NCBI GenBank assembly: GCA_009760855.2
Contig: WPIO01000049.1
Coordinates: 2,808,501 to 2,872,500, forward strand
Length of the DNA: 64,000 nt
DNA from: Cristatella mucedo
Taxonomy: Eukaryota; Bryozoa; Phylactolaemata; Cristatellidae
Reading direction: 5' to 3'
The notes beneath the pieces are model-generated. The model saw nothing but the letters and a program-made list of their open reading frames with translations. It did no database searches and was not told the DNA's origin. Positions 26,301 to 35,789 of the stretch are shown one piece after another. Each line of letters starts with the position of its first letter. The first letter of the stretch is position 1. The position numbers were made by a program, and so were the translations under genes.

Positions 26301-29300
26301 GGGGCGATCACCTCAACCTCTAGACCAAACGGAAGTGCTTGAGCTGAGTGAGTGGGAAAGAGCAGCCTTGAGACGAATCAAGCTTTACATTGCGGCAAGC
26401 CACGAAAAGAAGACAAAGCGCGAACGCTAGAAAGCGCCAAGCCTTGACCTTCGGGTGACTTCGAAGCAGCTTTGGAGTTCAGAGCCGCAAACAAGAAAAG
26501 CGGTTAAAGGAAGCGGCTTCCGGAACTGACAGCTCCTTAATTTTGGCCAATGTTGGTCCGAAATAAACGGAGGTCTACGAGGTCAGCCGTCTAGCGGATT
26601 CTGCTTAAGCTCCTGAAACGCAGCCGCCAATCTTCGACTCCGCCCGCAACGCGCCGGAAAGCATTAACGGACAGCACATCGTGCTGCGATCTTCCGATAT
26701 CGGATGAAAGATCACGTTGCACGCGAGTCGATAGCTGGCGTCACGCGAGCTAGTACTGCTAGAGGGATCAGCACAGCCCTGCATGCGAGAGAATCACTTT
26801 TAATAGCCTCTCACACCGATCTGTGGATGGGTGGGGTGTGCAGGGGTGAGGCGGGTTCGTGCGCAGCGATCAATGAGCCTTCGCGAGGAAGCAGACACAG
26901 AGAGGCTCGATTTTCTGTCCCTGGAGCGAGTAGCGGCACGACGCGAGAACGCTGGCAGCTAGCTGAGCTGCAAAGAACCTTTGCTTACTTAAAAGCCTCA
27001 TTCAAACGGCTGCTGAAAAGCGTTATAGGCGATAACCAACGCTTGCAGTTGGCAACCAAGAGTCACCCGACTGCAGGATTCAGATCCAGGACCTGGGGGT
27101 CGTGATGAACGACGAGCCTTACCTCCTGCGTGTTATCACGCCTAGTAATCGCGTGAGCTCTAGACGACCCTCCCCCAGTGGAAGTGTTTGACTCCCTGCG
27201 AACCACAACAGCGATCCCTGGGGCAGAGGTCAATTGAGGCTCTCGCGCGGCACAACTAGAGAGCTTTGCGATTTATAATACCAAACTTTTCTGCCAAATT
27301 ACTCTGGAGCTACCGTTTAACCGTACGCAAGCATTTCTAATCGGCAATGCCAAATCTTGAATCCCGTTGAGTTACTGCTGCCAAGCCCTTTTCACTTAGC
27401 GATACAACTCGTATCAGCTGAGGAAATTTGCCTTGCGATATCAAAGCATTGTGCATCATTAAAGGCGTACGTATATATGTCAACTTAGTTTCGAGGAAAA
27501 CCGCGACTCGCCTTCCTTTCTGAAAAACCACCAAAAGCGACGTTGAGGGAGTAAGCGCGAGTGTGCAGCCTAATCCTAATCTAGTCACAGAAAATTGCAG
27601 GCCTATCATCGCTGAAAAAAGAATAATAAAATAAAGTTCATTTGCCTAGCACCGTAAGACAGCGAAAACTCTTTTCAGGTGCTTCGCATCTGCCACCTGG
27701 GCTCAAGCCCACGACTAGTGTAATCAATTGCATTCACCTTGACCTTGGTGGGTGGGAGCACACCTCTTGGACAACTAGCGAAAACAGCCGTTCCAAGGAA
27801 TGGGTCTTTCGTACTACTACCACAGGCATGCCGATAGATGCATGAGCTTCGGCTGCAACGAGCTCTGTCACGTAATCAATCTTTTCCGTGCTGCAGTGAC
27901 CTCGGGCAGTAAAGAAAGCGAGAAAGTAGGCGGCGCCTCTTAGCCTCAAAAAGATAGCTATTCATTCGCACTCAATCTAAGTTCATTTTGGGCACTCGCT
28001 CGCGTTCCGCTGCTAGCGTCCTCGGATTCTGCCTGCGAAAGCCAGGCTGCCAGGCTGTGCGGTCCGCACGGTGGCGATCGCCAGATGGTCGCCCCTCGTC
28101 TGCTGCCGAAACGCGGACCTTCAATCTGGCCGCCCTCGCCGCCGCCACCGCCGCCTCTGCTGCCGCCACCGCCGCCGTCTCTATTGATAAAGCCGCTGCC
28201 GTTGCAGAGCCCGGGAGCTTACCGATGGCTCCGAACAGCCATCTCTGAGAGAGAAAAGATGCCGACGACATGGGAAGCGTGGTGAACACGAGGCAGATGT
28301 CGTTCGCGTTGAGGAGAGCCGTGACTAGCTCCATCGGTCCGCGGCGAAATTTGGTCCTTGCCGCCACCAGCGGCCGGACGCTCATGTAGAGGCTGGTGGC
28401 ATTCAGCACTGCTCCCATCGGTCCTGTGGCACGTAGGTACGTGGCGAAGAGAGGGGGATCCGCGCGAGCGCTTGAGGTGGGTGGATAGACGGCGTCAGCG
28501 AATTTGTGGACAGGGTGACTGAGCGCGAGGCTTGCTCAGAGGAAACGTCATCGACCTCACCGACAACTCGTGCTCAGCGGGCGTCCTTCCTTGCGCTGGG
28601 CTGAAGGCTTGCCCTGCCGAACGATTAGGAATGTACTGCTTGAGTTTGGTTGCATCAGGCTCTGTCATTCGGGTTCTGAGATTTCTCGGTAAAAAGGCTT
28701 TGACGAGCTTTATTAGCTTTCACCTCTAATCTCTTCCGGGCTTCTATATGACCAAGACGGTTCATCTTTCGCAAAAATGAAGGCAGCAGAAGGGCAAAAT
28801 AAGTCCGACTAAAACCAAGCGGCAGCTTAACGGGTATTAAAGGCCGCCGAAACCTGCTAATGAAAATTGTTTCAGTTTTAAGCGCTCCTGACCTACCTGC
28901 TTCCGTTCACGAGAAATACTGCTCCCTACGGATCATAAAGTTCGTAGGCCATAGCCTGTGCATAAGCTACTCAAGCTCTGCCGAGCTTTATCCAGCTCTC
29001 TCAAACTTTCTGGAGGTCTCTCATGACTACTGTTGAAGTTGTATCTGTGGTCAGTTGCTAGGACGCTATCTCAGTCTTATGCCAACTTACGATCAAAGAC
29101 TTAAGACCGCCCGCTGACGACCGCACGCTCGGCTGCAAGACTTTAGCAAGGGAATATGCCGGCGCCGAGACTGACCGGTGCGGCTGGGAAATCATTGTCG
29201 GGCCGGCGGGATATACACGAGACTTCACACGATGGAGCCCAGTGGCGGACCGGCGTAAAGCTGCTGATATGCCAATCCTGCCCAGCAGGCACGCATCCTG

Positions 29301-29961
29301 CATCAAGAATCAGGCTCGCCTTCGCCTTCGCCTTTGCGGCTGTCGGCGGTCGTTACGGTTCGCTCTGCCTGAGGGCGCGTATGATGCCTCGGCTTCAGCC
29401 TCGGCTTCTCGGAGTCTCGCTTGACAGCGCACGTCCGAGCCGTGGGGCGATGGAAAAGCAGTTGCCGTCTCGGGGTTAGCTGCTTGATATCGAGGTCATT
29501 ACTTCCGGCGCATCGCTTTCCTCACCCTCTTTCCCCCTACGTCGAGTTGATGGCGAGCAAGAGGACAGATAAGGGCTGCGGTGGCTTGTGTGCTCTTTCG
29601 GCAAAGCGGGTGTCACCGTCGGAAGATCGCACAAATCGCTACTGAAGCGAGGCGTCGCGAGCGCTCCTGTGAAAAATCCAGAGCTTGGAGGGAAGCCATG
29701 ACCTTGACCGAAACCCTCAGCTCGAAGAACGGCTCGCTTGAAATTGCTAACGACCTCCCCAGATTAGCATCTGGAAAGGCGGAGGCGTCATGGGAGCTCG
29801 TCGGATCTATGTATCGGTGGCTGGAAGGCATAAGAGCCAAACCAGACAGTGCCTGTTTGAGCATACGATTCATGTGCCCACCTGAGCTCGAGGCTTGGTC
29901 ATTTATCGGCCTAAGGCCACTGGCCTGCCGGCAGAGCCTGATTTCATCTCTTTCTCTCTCC

Positions 29962-30025
<64 letters not shown>

Positions 30026-30241
30026 GCCTCTAAGCTGACTTGTGGGGGCATCGGCCTAATGGTCGGCACACGGCGGACGCTGCACGTGCGGCCGGAGCGG
30101 GTTACCTGCAATCACCAGGATCGCTCCGAGCACCACACTCTGCCAAGCTGCTATTTTTGAGGCATACTCATTGCCTTCACCGCCGTCTGGCAGCTGCGGA
30201 GGTAGTGATGTTCCGTCGATGTTACTGCAGTTGGCATCCAT
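20057..30241 (-). CDS. Opsin A, complete five-exon opsin gene
   Basis: Opsin: a seven-helix membrane receptor that binds retinal through a Schiff-base lysine and normally activates a G protein on light absorption. Exons: 30241-30106, 28423-28223, 22878-22771, 22565-22180 and 20380-20057. All junctions are GT-AG, with phases 1, 1, 1, 0. The joined CDS is 1155 bases, 384 residues plus TAG, with no internal stop. Residues aligned with bovine rhodopsin: C114 (C110), Y117 (E113 site, Tyr as in most invertebrate opsins), E187 (E181, the usual alternative counterion), C193 (C187), C289-W290-x-P292-Y293 (CWxPY) and K322 (K296). Odd features: T138-R139-Y140 replaces E/DRY, and S328-G-L-I-L replaces NPxxY. 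The second loop (GLEPYGTACSLDW) recalls the Go/RGR/neuropsin group, but I cannot place it in a subfamily. B, C and D are paralogs. Family call very sure; coupling and spectral type unknown. Confidence 0.93.
21215..21480 (-). mobile_element. Old LINE family 1 tail in opsin A intron 4, shared with B
   Basis: Decayed tail (GCACCCTCAG, CAACAAGCATAACAGTGTTA, GACAAATCGTATGG). The flank (CCCGAGACAAG, TTCTTAATAACGATA) matches that of the insert at 48235-48490 in opsin B, so one insertion preceded the duplication. Confidence 0.75.
21800..21890 (-). mobile_element. tRNA-like insert in opsin A intron 4, absent from B
   Basis: The minus strand carries GGCGTTCGAGCCC, a Pol III B-box form. The surrounding intron aligns with B (around 48780-48830) but B lacks this segment, so it inserted after the duplication. 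A SINE fragment is likely; the A box is unclear. Confidence 0.45.
22180..22565 (-). CDS. Opsin A exon 4: TM4, loop 2, TM5, cytoplasmic loop 3
   Basis: 386 bases. The acceptor TCTCAG|CC follows a pyrimidine tract and the donor is ACTAAG|GTGCGT. It codes TM4 (AYSAIWTTLPLV), the second extracellular loop with E187 and C193, TM5 with its Pro and FCY, and a long third cytoplasmic loop ending in SSKATK. Joining to exon 5 gives ATKVVIM, which fits the VTRMVIIM join of TM6 in rhodopsin. This supports the donor chosen over the nearby CAC|GTGAGC. Confidence 0.9.
22771..22878 (-). CDS. Opsin A exon 3: TM3
   Basis: 108 bases. Acceptor CTTTTTGACCAG|GT, donor CTCAG|GTATGC. It begins with the disulfide Cys (GCRIYAF; C114) and ends after TRYVGVCYPHS. 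The Cys to Thr-Arg-Tyr distance is 24 residues, the same as Cys110 to Glu134 in bovine rhodopsin, so the Thr sits exactly at the E/DRY acidic position. The preceding intron (22879-28222) is 5.3 kb and filled with repeats. Confidence 0.93.
23040..23325 (+). mobile_element. LINE family 1 tail in opsin A intron 2
   Basis: Starts in the end of the C-terminal domain (CAGGACAGCATTTAGTGGGT) and runs to CAAGTACATTATTATTATTA. Absent from the matching intron of B. Confidence 0.9.
23425..23620 (-). mobile_element. Degraded LINE family 1 tail
   Basis: TACATTGCACAAGTGCCATT and CTTAATCTCTTTATAAGCAC recall the reverse-complement tail; poorly preserved. Confidence 0.6.
24000..24180. repeat. AT-rich TAA/TTA low-complexity tract
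   Basis: Runs of AATAAT, TAACTAA and TTATTATT within opsin A intron 2. Confidence 0.8.
24355..24905 (-). mobile_element. Degraded LINE family 1, 5'-truncated
   Basis: CAGCACCCTGAGAGAACTCG, CTCTTTCTAAGCGC, then the GGTCACAGG-type tail region and part of the C-terminal domain. Frames broken. Within opsin A intron 2. Confidence 0.75.
24980..25735 (-). mobile_element. LINE family 1, 5'-truncated with open C-terminal frame
   Basis: A 161-codon frame at 25702-25217 is open from SRLDFCNSLLTGLP through NSAARLVCRERRSCH and LHWLPVKQRIDFKVLS to LFRTAFGGSL. The tail (TGATAAAGTGCCCTCAGAGA in reverse) is next to TAATAATAACAATAATAATA. The youngest-looking family 1 copy; inserted in opsin A intron 2 after the A/B duplication. 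Confidence 0.93.
26190..26330 (-). mobile_element. tRNA-derived SINE S1, best copy
   Basis: The minus strand reads GGTCTAGAGGTTGAGGTGAT (A-box region), GGCTGAGGTCGTGGGCTCGA (ending in the B box), then GTGAAGCGCCTGAATAGAGA and GGGGCGCTATATAAATG before ATTATTATT. The 3' part equals the LINE family 1 tail, so this SINE probably uses that LINE's enzymes. Confidence 0.82.
26345..27610. other. Opsin A intron 2 block conserved in opsin B (50355-51320)
   Basis: Shared segments include CAGAGCCGCAAACAAGAAAA, GCAAGCATTTCTAATCGGCA and ACCGCGACTCGCC/ACCACGGCTCGC. Open frames on the plus strand occur in both copies (26704-27105; 50555-50923) but differ in sequence and length, so I do not call a gene. Confidence 0.65.
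27630..27765 (-). mobile_element. SINE S1 copy in opsin A intron 2, shared with B
   Basis: CAGGTGCTTCGCATCTGCCA and CTGGGCTCAAGCCCACGA are the tail and B-box regions in reverse. The same element sits at 51335-51460 in B with matching flanks. Confidence 0.7.
28223..28423 (-). CDS. Opsin A exon 2: end of TM1, TM2
   Basis: 201 bases, the same length as exon 2 of C. Acceptor GCCACAG|GA, donor ATCG|GTAAGC. It codes the TM1 GxxxN pattern (GAVLNATS), the first cytoplasmic loop, TM2 with its conserved Asp (LLNANDICL) and the WLFGAIG stretch before the disulfide Cys. Without splicing, the frame stays open into the intron as an Ala-rich extension to 27972. Confidence 0.92.
28424..30105 (-). other. Opsin A intron 1
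   Basis: 1682 bases, GT-AG. The half next to exon 2 (to about 29175) matches B 52140-52915. Contains the CT microsatellite at 29945-30022 and short CTTCGC/CTCGGCTT repeats near 29315-29415. No gene seen inside. Confidence 0.7.
29945..30022 (+). repeat. CT microsatellite in opsin A intron 1
   Basis: About 78 bases, nearly pure CT with a few TTT interruptions. Confidence 0.96.
30106..30241 (-). CDS. Opsin A exon 1: N-terminus and first part of TM1
   Basis: 136 bases coding residues 1-45 plus one base of codon 46. The ATG at 30241-30239 has a purine at -3 and is the only in-frame Met before TM1. The N-terminus carries one possible glycosylation sequon (N4-C-S) and no signal peptide, as usual in opsins. 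TM1 begins near residue 32 (AAWQSVVLGAILVIA). The donor reads CAG|GTAACC. The matching exon of C shares WQS, LGAIL and the same phase 1 donor. An extra upstream noncoding exon cannot be excluded. Confidence 0.88.
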
Positions 30242-31635
30242 GTCCAGAGTCGCACAGCTTACTTGGTTGGGTCTACTTCATTGAAGGATGTAGCCGACCC
30301 GGGTGGTATTGATTAAATAATAACCTGCTCGCGTGCGGCTCACCATGTCGCCAGCTTACCTGCGACCGCACAGGTCACGAGCAGCACGTCAGGCTGCTAT
30401 GCGAAGCCGCCATCACAGACCAATCACATAACCGGTGGCTGTAGTCGGACGGTGGGTTTGGCCGGGCGGTGCAGCAGCAAGCGATTGCATGGTCGATCAG
30501 CAATTCGCCTCGGCGACTGGTTGACCTAAAAGAAGCTGCAAATATCACGTTTCGTCGGTGGATCTACCTGCCTCCGACTACAAAGCAAGCTCCCGACCGA
30601 TCAGAGCGACTATGAATGCCTAGAGCGGCCAACCTGGACCTGATGTGGATGGACAGCCGCCTTGAGCTTCGCGGAAGCTTCACTGTGCGATAATTTGCGG
30701 AATTAAAGCCCCGAATAGCAAGCTTTGATTGAGGTACAATTTGAACCGAGAAATGCTATCATGAAACCGGCTCTGATAATTCTTTAATAATTAAGAAGTT
30801 TTTTTTAACAATTACCTAGTTAGTTAACTAGTATTTTGCCTTTTCATTGTATATTGAGAGAGTGAGTGCTAAACTCATAGCTTAATTAAACGTGACCTTG
30901 TCGCTGTGTTCACTTGGGTACCCTCTTTCTTGTTATCACTTGGCTGCAATTCAAGATGTGGTCAAGTGCACTTCGTATTTGCATCTACTGGTATGGCACA
31001 GATCACAATTTCCAGATCTGTCTATTTAACCTCATTTTCTACCCATTCTCTGTAATTTTTCTTCATGCGTCATTTGCACACAAGAACACTAACATCCAAT
31101 TACGCAGGCTCTTTTAAAGTTGTTCAGTACCTCCCGACAAATCAAAAGCAACGTCTCCGTTTATGTGTTACACAATACTCGTATAAGCACAAGCGTCTGC
31201 AATCGTAGAGGTTAATCGCCTAAGCTAGAAGTTACCACTTTCTGCCTTAAAGAAAAATGCAAAATTCGAATTATTCAAAGCACTTGTACATTTATAGCAG
31301 CAGAATAGTTATAATAATCATTAGTTTTGCTTGCATCGGCCGGTACGGCTTTTCCAACTGTAGGAGATGAGCCCTTGACCTGGCTCAAAAATTTATATCA
31401 CCTTACCTGTCGTAACGCTGATTATAAAGAACTGCACTGACTCCCCTTAAAAATATTCTATTCACTTGACGGTGATTTTTCTCAATATTAGATCTCCCTG
31501 TTCTTTTTCTCCGGGCTTTTGCTCTGGAATACCTCGTTATCAAGATTTGCATCGTTCCGCGTGCTCTTCTAGCTCAAGCCATTTATCATTTTCTCCGGGT
31601 AATCTTAAGTTCAATTGAGACTTCACTCGCATTGG
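30242..31635. other. Upstream region of opsin A; no gene recognised
   Basis: It should contain the promoter of A, but I see no convincing TATA element. AT-rich from 30780. No exon-like match to opsins. Confidence 0.45.
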
Positions 31636-31639
31636 TATA

Positions 31640-32080
31640 AATAAATACAAAAAATCTTCCTGCTTCTGCATTTAGTTTATGATAGCTGCAAGCGTTATGG
31701 GGTTGCATTCATTCAAGTGCAAATTCCGCTCTTCGTGCTTACAGTAGTCACCCGAGTGACCGTCAAAATATCGTAAAAACTGCTGCTAAGTCACACGGCT
31801 TCTGGCAATAGCGATTCATGCACCTTCACGACTGCTACTCTTGCTGTCTTACTCTTTTTGCACGCATGCCTTCCTTGTTTGAAGCTGCTGCTCTGGGTCC
31901 GGCCAACACGTAGTCGACTGGGAAGGAAAGAGCTAGATGGCTTGGGGTCCTAGCTGTTCTGTCCACGTTACTGAAGTGATGCTCCAGCAGTATGGACACG
32001 ACGTAACTCCTCTACAACCATCTTACATCCGTAAAACAAGTGCTATCTGAGAGTTCTGTGGAGCATGCACCAGGCCATCC
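31640..32080 (-). other. Conserved non-exonic block, paired with 57585-57990
   Basis: Similar along its length to intron 1 of C. The best core (31737-31771, minus strand) agrees at 32 of 34 positions, including TCACTCGGGTGACTACTGTA. Other blocks are GTGGACAGAACAGCTA and TTACGTCGTGTCCATACTGC. See findings. Confidence 0.7.
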
Positions 32081-32263
32081 TTGGGATTATCCTGGTACTG
32101 ATGAGGTTCAAATCAAAGTTAGCGATGGATGTTGATTTTTCACTTAGCATTCAAATCAGTTGCTTCAGGTCCTCAATTAGAGTTTAAGAACAATTGTGAT
32201 AATTTCGTGATACTGTTACCTCAAATTAAGCAGCTTACACTTATCCACGATGTACTGCATTGT

Positions 32264-32310
32264 ACTGCATATATATATATATATATATATATACATAAAA
32301 ATATATATAT
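32264..32310 (+). repeat. TA microsatellite
   Basis: CATATATATATATATATA, then ATACATAAAAATATATATAT. Confidence 0.9.
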
Positions 32311-32781
32311 GCATATCTACATATGTACGTGTGTGCATACATGCACCTATACATGTTTAGACTTTGTCCAAGCATGTAACTGCTGCTTTTGCGACCATTT
32401 AGCATCAAGTTGCCAGCTATATGTTCTTTACTGGTGTGCGATCGACCTAAAGGACCTCCTGACCGGATGGCTTCCTAGATAAGCTTCATAGGTAATAGCT
32501 TTTATCATAGGTTTGCTGACTTGTGCAAGCATACTGCCAGGAAGCACTGGCTGCCATCCAAAATCTGTGGCGGTAACTAGCCCATGCTCGAGCCCCTCGC
32601 CCAATCTCGTACGAGCACATGGCTGGGGCCTGGCAGTCCGTCATTCAATGCCTCTGACATGCCCACAGCTGACTCTTGCATATCCTCTCAAAGGCTGCTG
32701 TCGCTGAAGTTTCACAGCCGCTCGGCATCACAGCTCGGTCAAGGTAACTTGCATGTGCCCGGATCGTTTCCAACGTCACAG

Positions 32782-32931
32782 GTAACCTTGTTAGGCTTGT
32801 TGTCAAAGAGTATGCTTGAGCTAACCATTCTGTCACACTGCCTTTGCAACAAATGCAAAGTGCCTAGAAAAAAATTACATTCTGTGAGGGCGCTATAATG
32901 AATGTATTCTTATTGCTAATATGGTTGCTTA
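32782..32931 (+). mobile_element. LINE family 1 3' tail inserted in opsin D exon 1
   Basis: Carries the family tail (GCAACAAATGCAAAGTGCC, then TTCTGTGAGGGCGCTATAAT, then an ATT-rich end). It sits between TGGCAGAGC and CGTCACAG, which are adjacent in the intact exon 1 of C. A 5'-truncated insertion typical of LINE retrotransposition. Confidence 0.8.
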
Positions 32932-33399
32932 GCTCTGCCAAGGTGCCGTCATCACAGTCTTTTTATACTTGTATCTGCCACTCTCGTCTGGGGCTGGTGG
33001 CGCACCAACTATTACAGGGCCGTTTGAATCCCCGTCTAGAACTTCCCAGCCTACCTTTCCAGTCAGGGTTTTTCGAATTGTCTACTTGTCTCAGTCTATC
33101 GAGCCACTGAAAACCACGCACAAGGGCTTGCAATGTCGGACATATGATGTGCCCACGCTGCTCGTGACTGTCAAAGTTGTGTTCATGATTTCCGATCTAC
33201 GCAGCTGCCACCATCGTAGCTTGCTCCACCGTGTGGTTGAGCAGCTGCACATCACCTGCACTTGTGGTCACACTGGGGCTAGTAGCTTCACACAATGCTT
33301 GCTATCCTACCCAGCCCGACATGCTTCATCCTATGGTCCAGCTGAAGCTAGCTAATAAGTTAACAGTCAAAACATTAAAGAGGATTCCAATATGCTAGC

Positions 33400-35785
33400 T
33401 TGATGTCTAAAAGAAAGCAACGGTTTAGCTGAGCAGTCCATCAATCTTGCTGAACGGCAGAAACTGCACGGAGTCAAGGGACGGACACATTAACTCGATA
33501 ATTCGGCGAGCTGCATCGAGCGGCTCAGTTGAAAGGTAATTGCTGCCCCTCTACGTCATGCAACTTAGTAATGGAAAGCAGCCGATAAGATATTTACCTG
33601 GCATAACTTAAACATATAAGTCATAGGCTGTCATTCCGTGGCCCAAGCGGTTGATTGCAGTTAAGGTCAGTTCCTGCCTCAATTGCCCGAGCTGGCAAAG
33701 AAATGTTCGTCAAATCGCCGACCCTCGAACAGTTGCATGACTCATTCAAGCAGTAATCTGGTTCAGTTAAGCAAGCCACGTATGGCATTGTGCTACCTCG
33801 TCTTGCACTGGACGTGCAACGATCGATGATGGCCCTCTTGCTCAATTCGGTAGGCGTCTGTGTCAGACAGGCTGGCCGTCTAATGTGGAGAGCCGGCTGT
33901 CTAATAAATAAAGCAGAGGCCGGGGCACTTAAGGCATTCCACCGGCCAGTAAAGAAGACTCAGACTCACTGGATTCGCCTAAGCCGATTTCTCGCCCTGC
34001 CAATTGGTCTTTGGATTGCGATATTTTGATGCACTATTAATATGTTGCTTCAGACGTTTGCCTCAGACGTACTGCTGCTGCTAGTGAGGTTGTAATCTTA
34101 CACTCCGGTAAGAACTAGGCATCAAGCATAACCCTCAAAAAATCGCTAGTTGTTTCAGCCGATGCTCGAGAAATACTGGTGATGCTGGAACCTTTATCAC
34201 GCCTAACTGTTTTTAGGTACTGCACCAATGTGTACAGGTATGCCATCAGCTGCAGGAACACCGTAGCCATGACCAGCACTCAAACCTAGACAAATCAATT
34301 CCGCATCCACGATGCAGACAATTCTATTGGACAGCTTAGGTTAGCTCCAATGTGAACAATTTCATTCTCAAATCTTGACTGCCCGCCTAACTTAGGCTTC
34401 CGGCATCTTATACGGTCTCGGCAATAAGTGATAGTAAAATGGCGTAATCGCGAGTAATAACTAACCTTCTTAATTTGGCTGTTTTAGCTAGTTCAGCTGT
34501 TACACTATCTCCTACTAAAATAAAGGCCATCGTCGGCCGTAATAATAATATGATAGTAAGAATAATTTTAATAAGAGATACTAATACTAATCATAAGAAT
34601 AACATAAAAAAAATAATAATAATAATGATGAGAAGAATAAGAACAAGATTAAGAATCAGAAGAGAGACACACATGATAACCAGCAGTTATACGTCACAGC
34701 TCGGCTTTGCCAGCTCGTCGGGCTCTGAAACATATTGCTGCCGAGGATATTCAGGTCGTCTTCTTCTGAGCTCTCGGTGTGGCTGCCTTGACTTGATCTT
34801 CATTGCAAACAGCCGCCCCACCAACGTGCTGGACTTGAAAGAGTCTCAAGAACCCTCTGCTTTCATACGGTCAGGTCTTCAGGACATCACTTTGCCAAGA
34901 CAGACAAGCCGCTTTAGCAATAGTGCAATCTTCACTTGCCTGACGCAATGTCATAGTAGAATGAAATCAGTACACCTACACAGGGAGGAGCAGACGTCGC
35001 AACATAGTAGTACGAGCAATTGCGACTTCGTCCCATGATGTTGCTCCGTATTGGCATCGCCTCGGCAATCCGGTCTTGTCTGCCTTTAGTTGAGTTGATC
35101 TGATTAGTATGGTAGACGGTGGCCAACGTCTCTAAGTAGCATACGCCCGCCGGAAGACGACTGGAATGAAGTGAGCAGCTAAGTTACCATCAATCGTGGA
35201 ACAGTGCGTTCGCTAATAGGATAAGCTGACTCAGCAGTCGTAATATGGTCTTGACCACTCGACTTGATCGACATTCGATTGTTAGAGTAATCGGTGTTGT
35301 AGCTTTCATAGCGTTTCTAAATCCACGGCATTATCACAAGAGAAGTTACGCATATATCACGGCAGGCGAGAATTGAAGTTTCCTCCAGTTGCAAAGCATG
35401 CAAAAAGTGGTCGCCATAAAAATGCTGAGCTTGTGACATAGGCAGGTTGTCCTTCCCGTCGTCGTGTAGCATATGCACGTGAAATTGTATCATTGTCACT
35501 ACACTGAATAGATCGAAAATGTAGTTTCTCCCCTGGCACGTAGCAAGGCTTTGTTATAGTAACATTACTTGTAGTCCGGGCCTCATCTGTATTAGGCTCA
35601 CAGTAAGGAAAAGCCTCACGTTCCAAGTCAGAGCATCTATCCTTGACCTTAACAGTTAAACCAGTTAAAGAAACCTCGCCACATGCATAAACAAGTAGCA
35701 CTACTTAGTAGCTTGAGAATTTGTGGGCTGTGACGCCAAATAGACTAAAAAATGCAAGCTGATTTAAAAGATGCTTTTGTATAGG
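33400..35785. other. No gene recognised
   Basis: 34530-34640 is a TAA-rich low-complexity tract. A 114-codon minus-strand frame (35701-35357) with six Cys and an NVT sequon has no ATG start and no family I recognise. Confidence 0.45.
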
Positions 35786-35789
35786 GACA

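Larger units (their letters stand above)
31640..33400 (-). pseudogene. Opsin D: duplicated 5' end of opsin C with interrupted exon 1
   Basis: Nucleotide similarity to C runs along both the region upstream of exon 1 (33360-33100 against 56270-56500) and intron 1 (32080-31640 against 57585-57990). Exon 1 lies at 33066-32749: CTG stands where C has ATG, then VGWEVLDGD and TAPWQS are readable. The exon is split by a 150-base LINE tail, and the last part (ETIRAHA) ends at GCAA|GTTACC, a weakened donor. No exons 2-5 follow before opsin A exon 1, so only the 5' part survives here. Confidence 0.75.

Noticed and set aside
26704-27105. 133-codon frame in opsin A intron 2 with a 122-codon frame in B
   Set aside because: Sequences align as DNA but the reading frames diverge in length and content; no domain.
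35357-35701. 114-codon Cys-containing frame, minus strand
   Set aside because: No ATG start, no clear splice sites, no recognised family; kept only as a remark.
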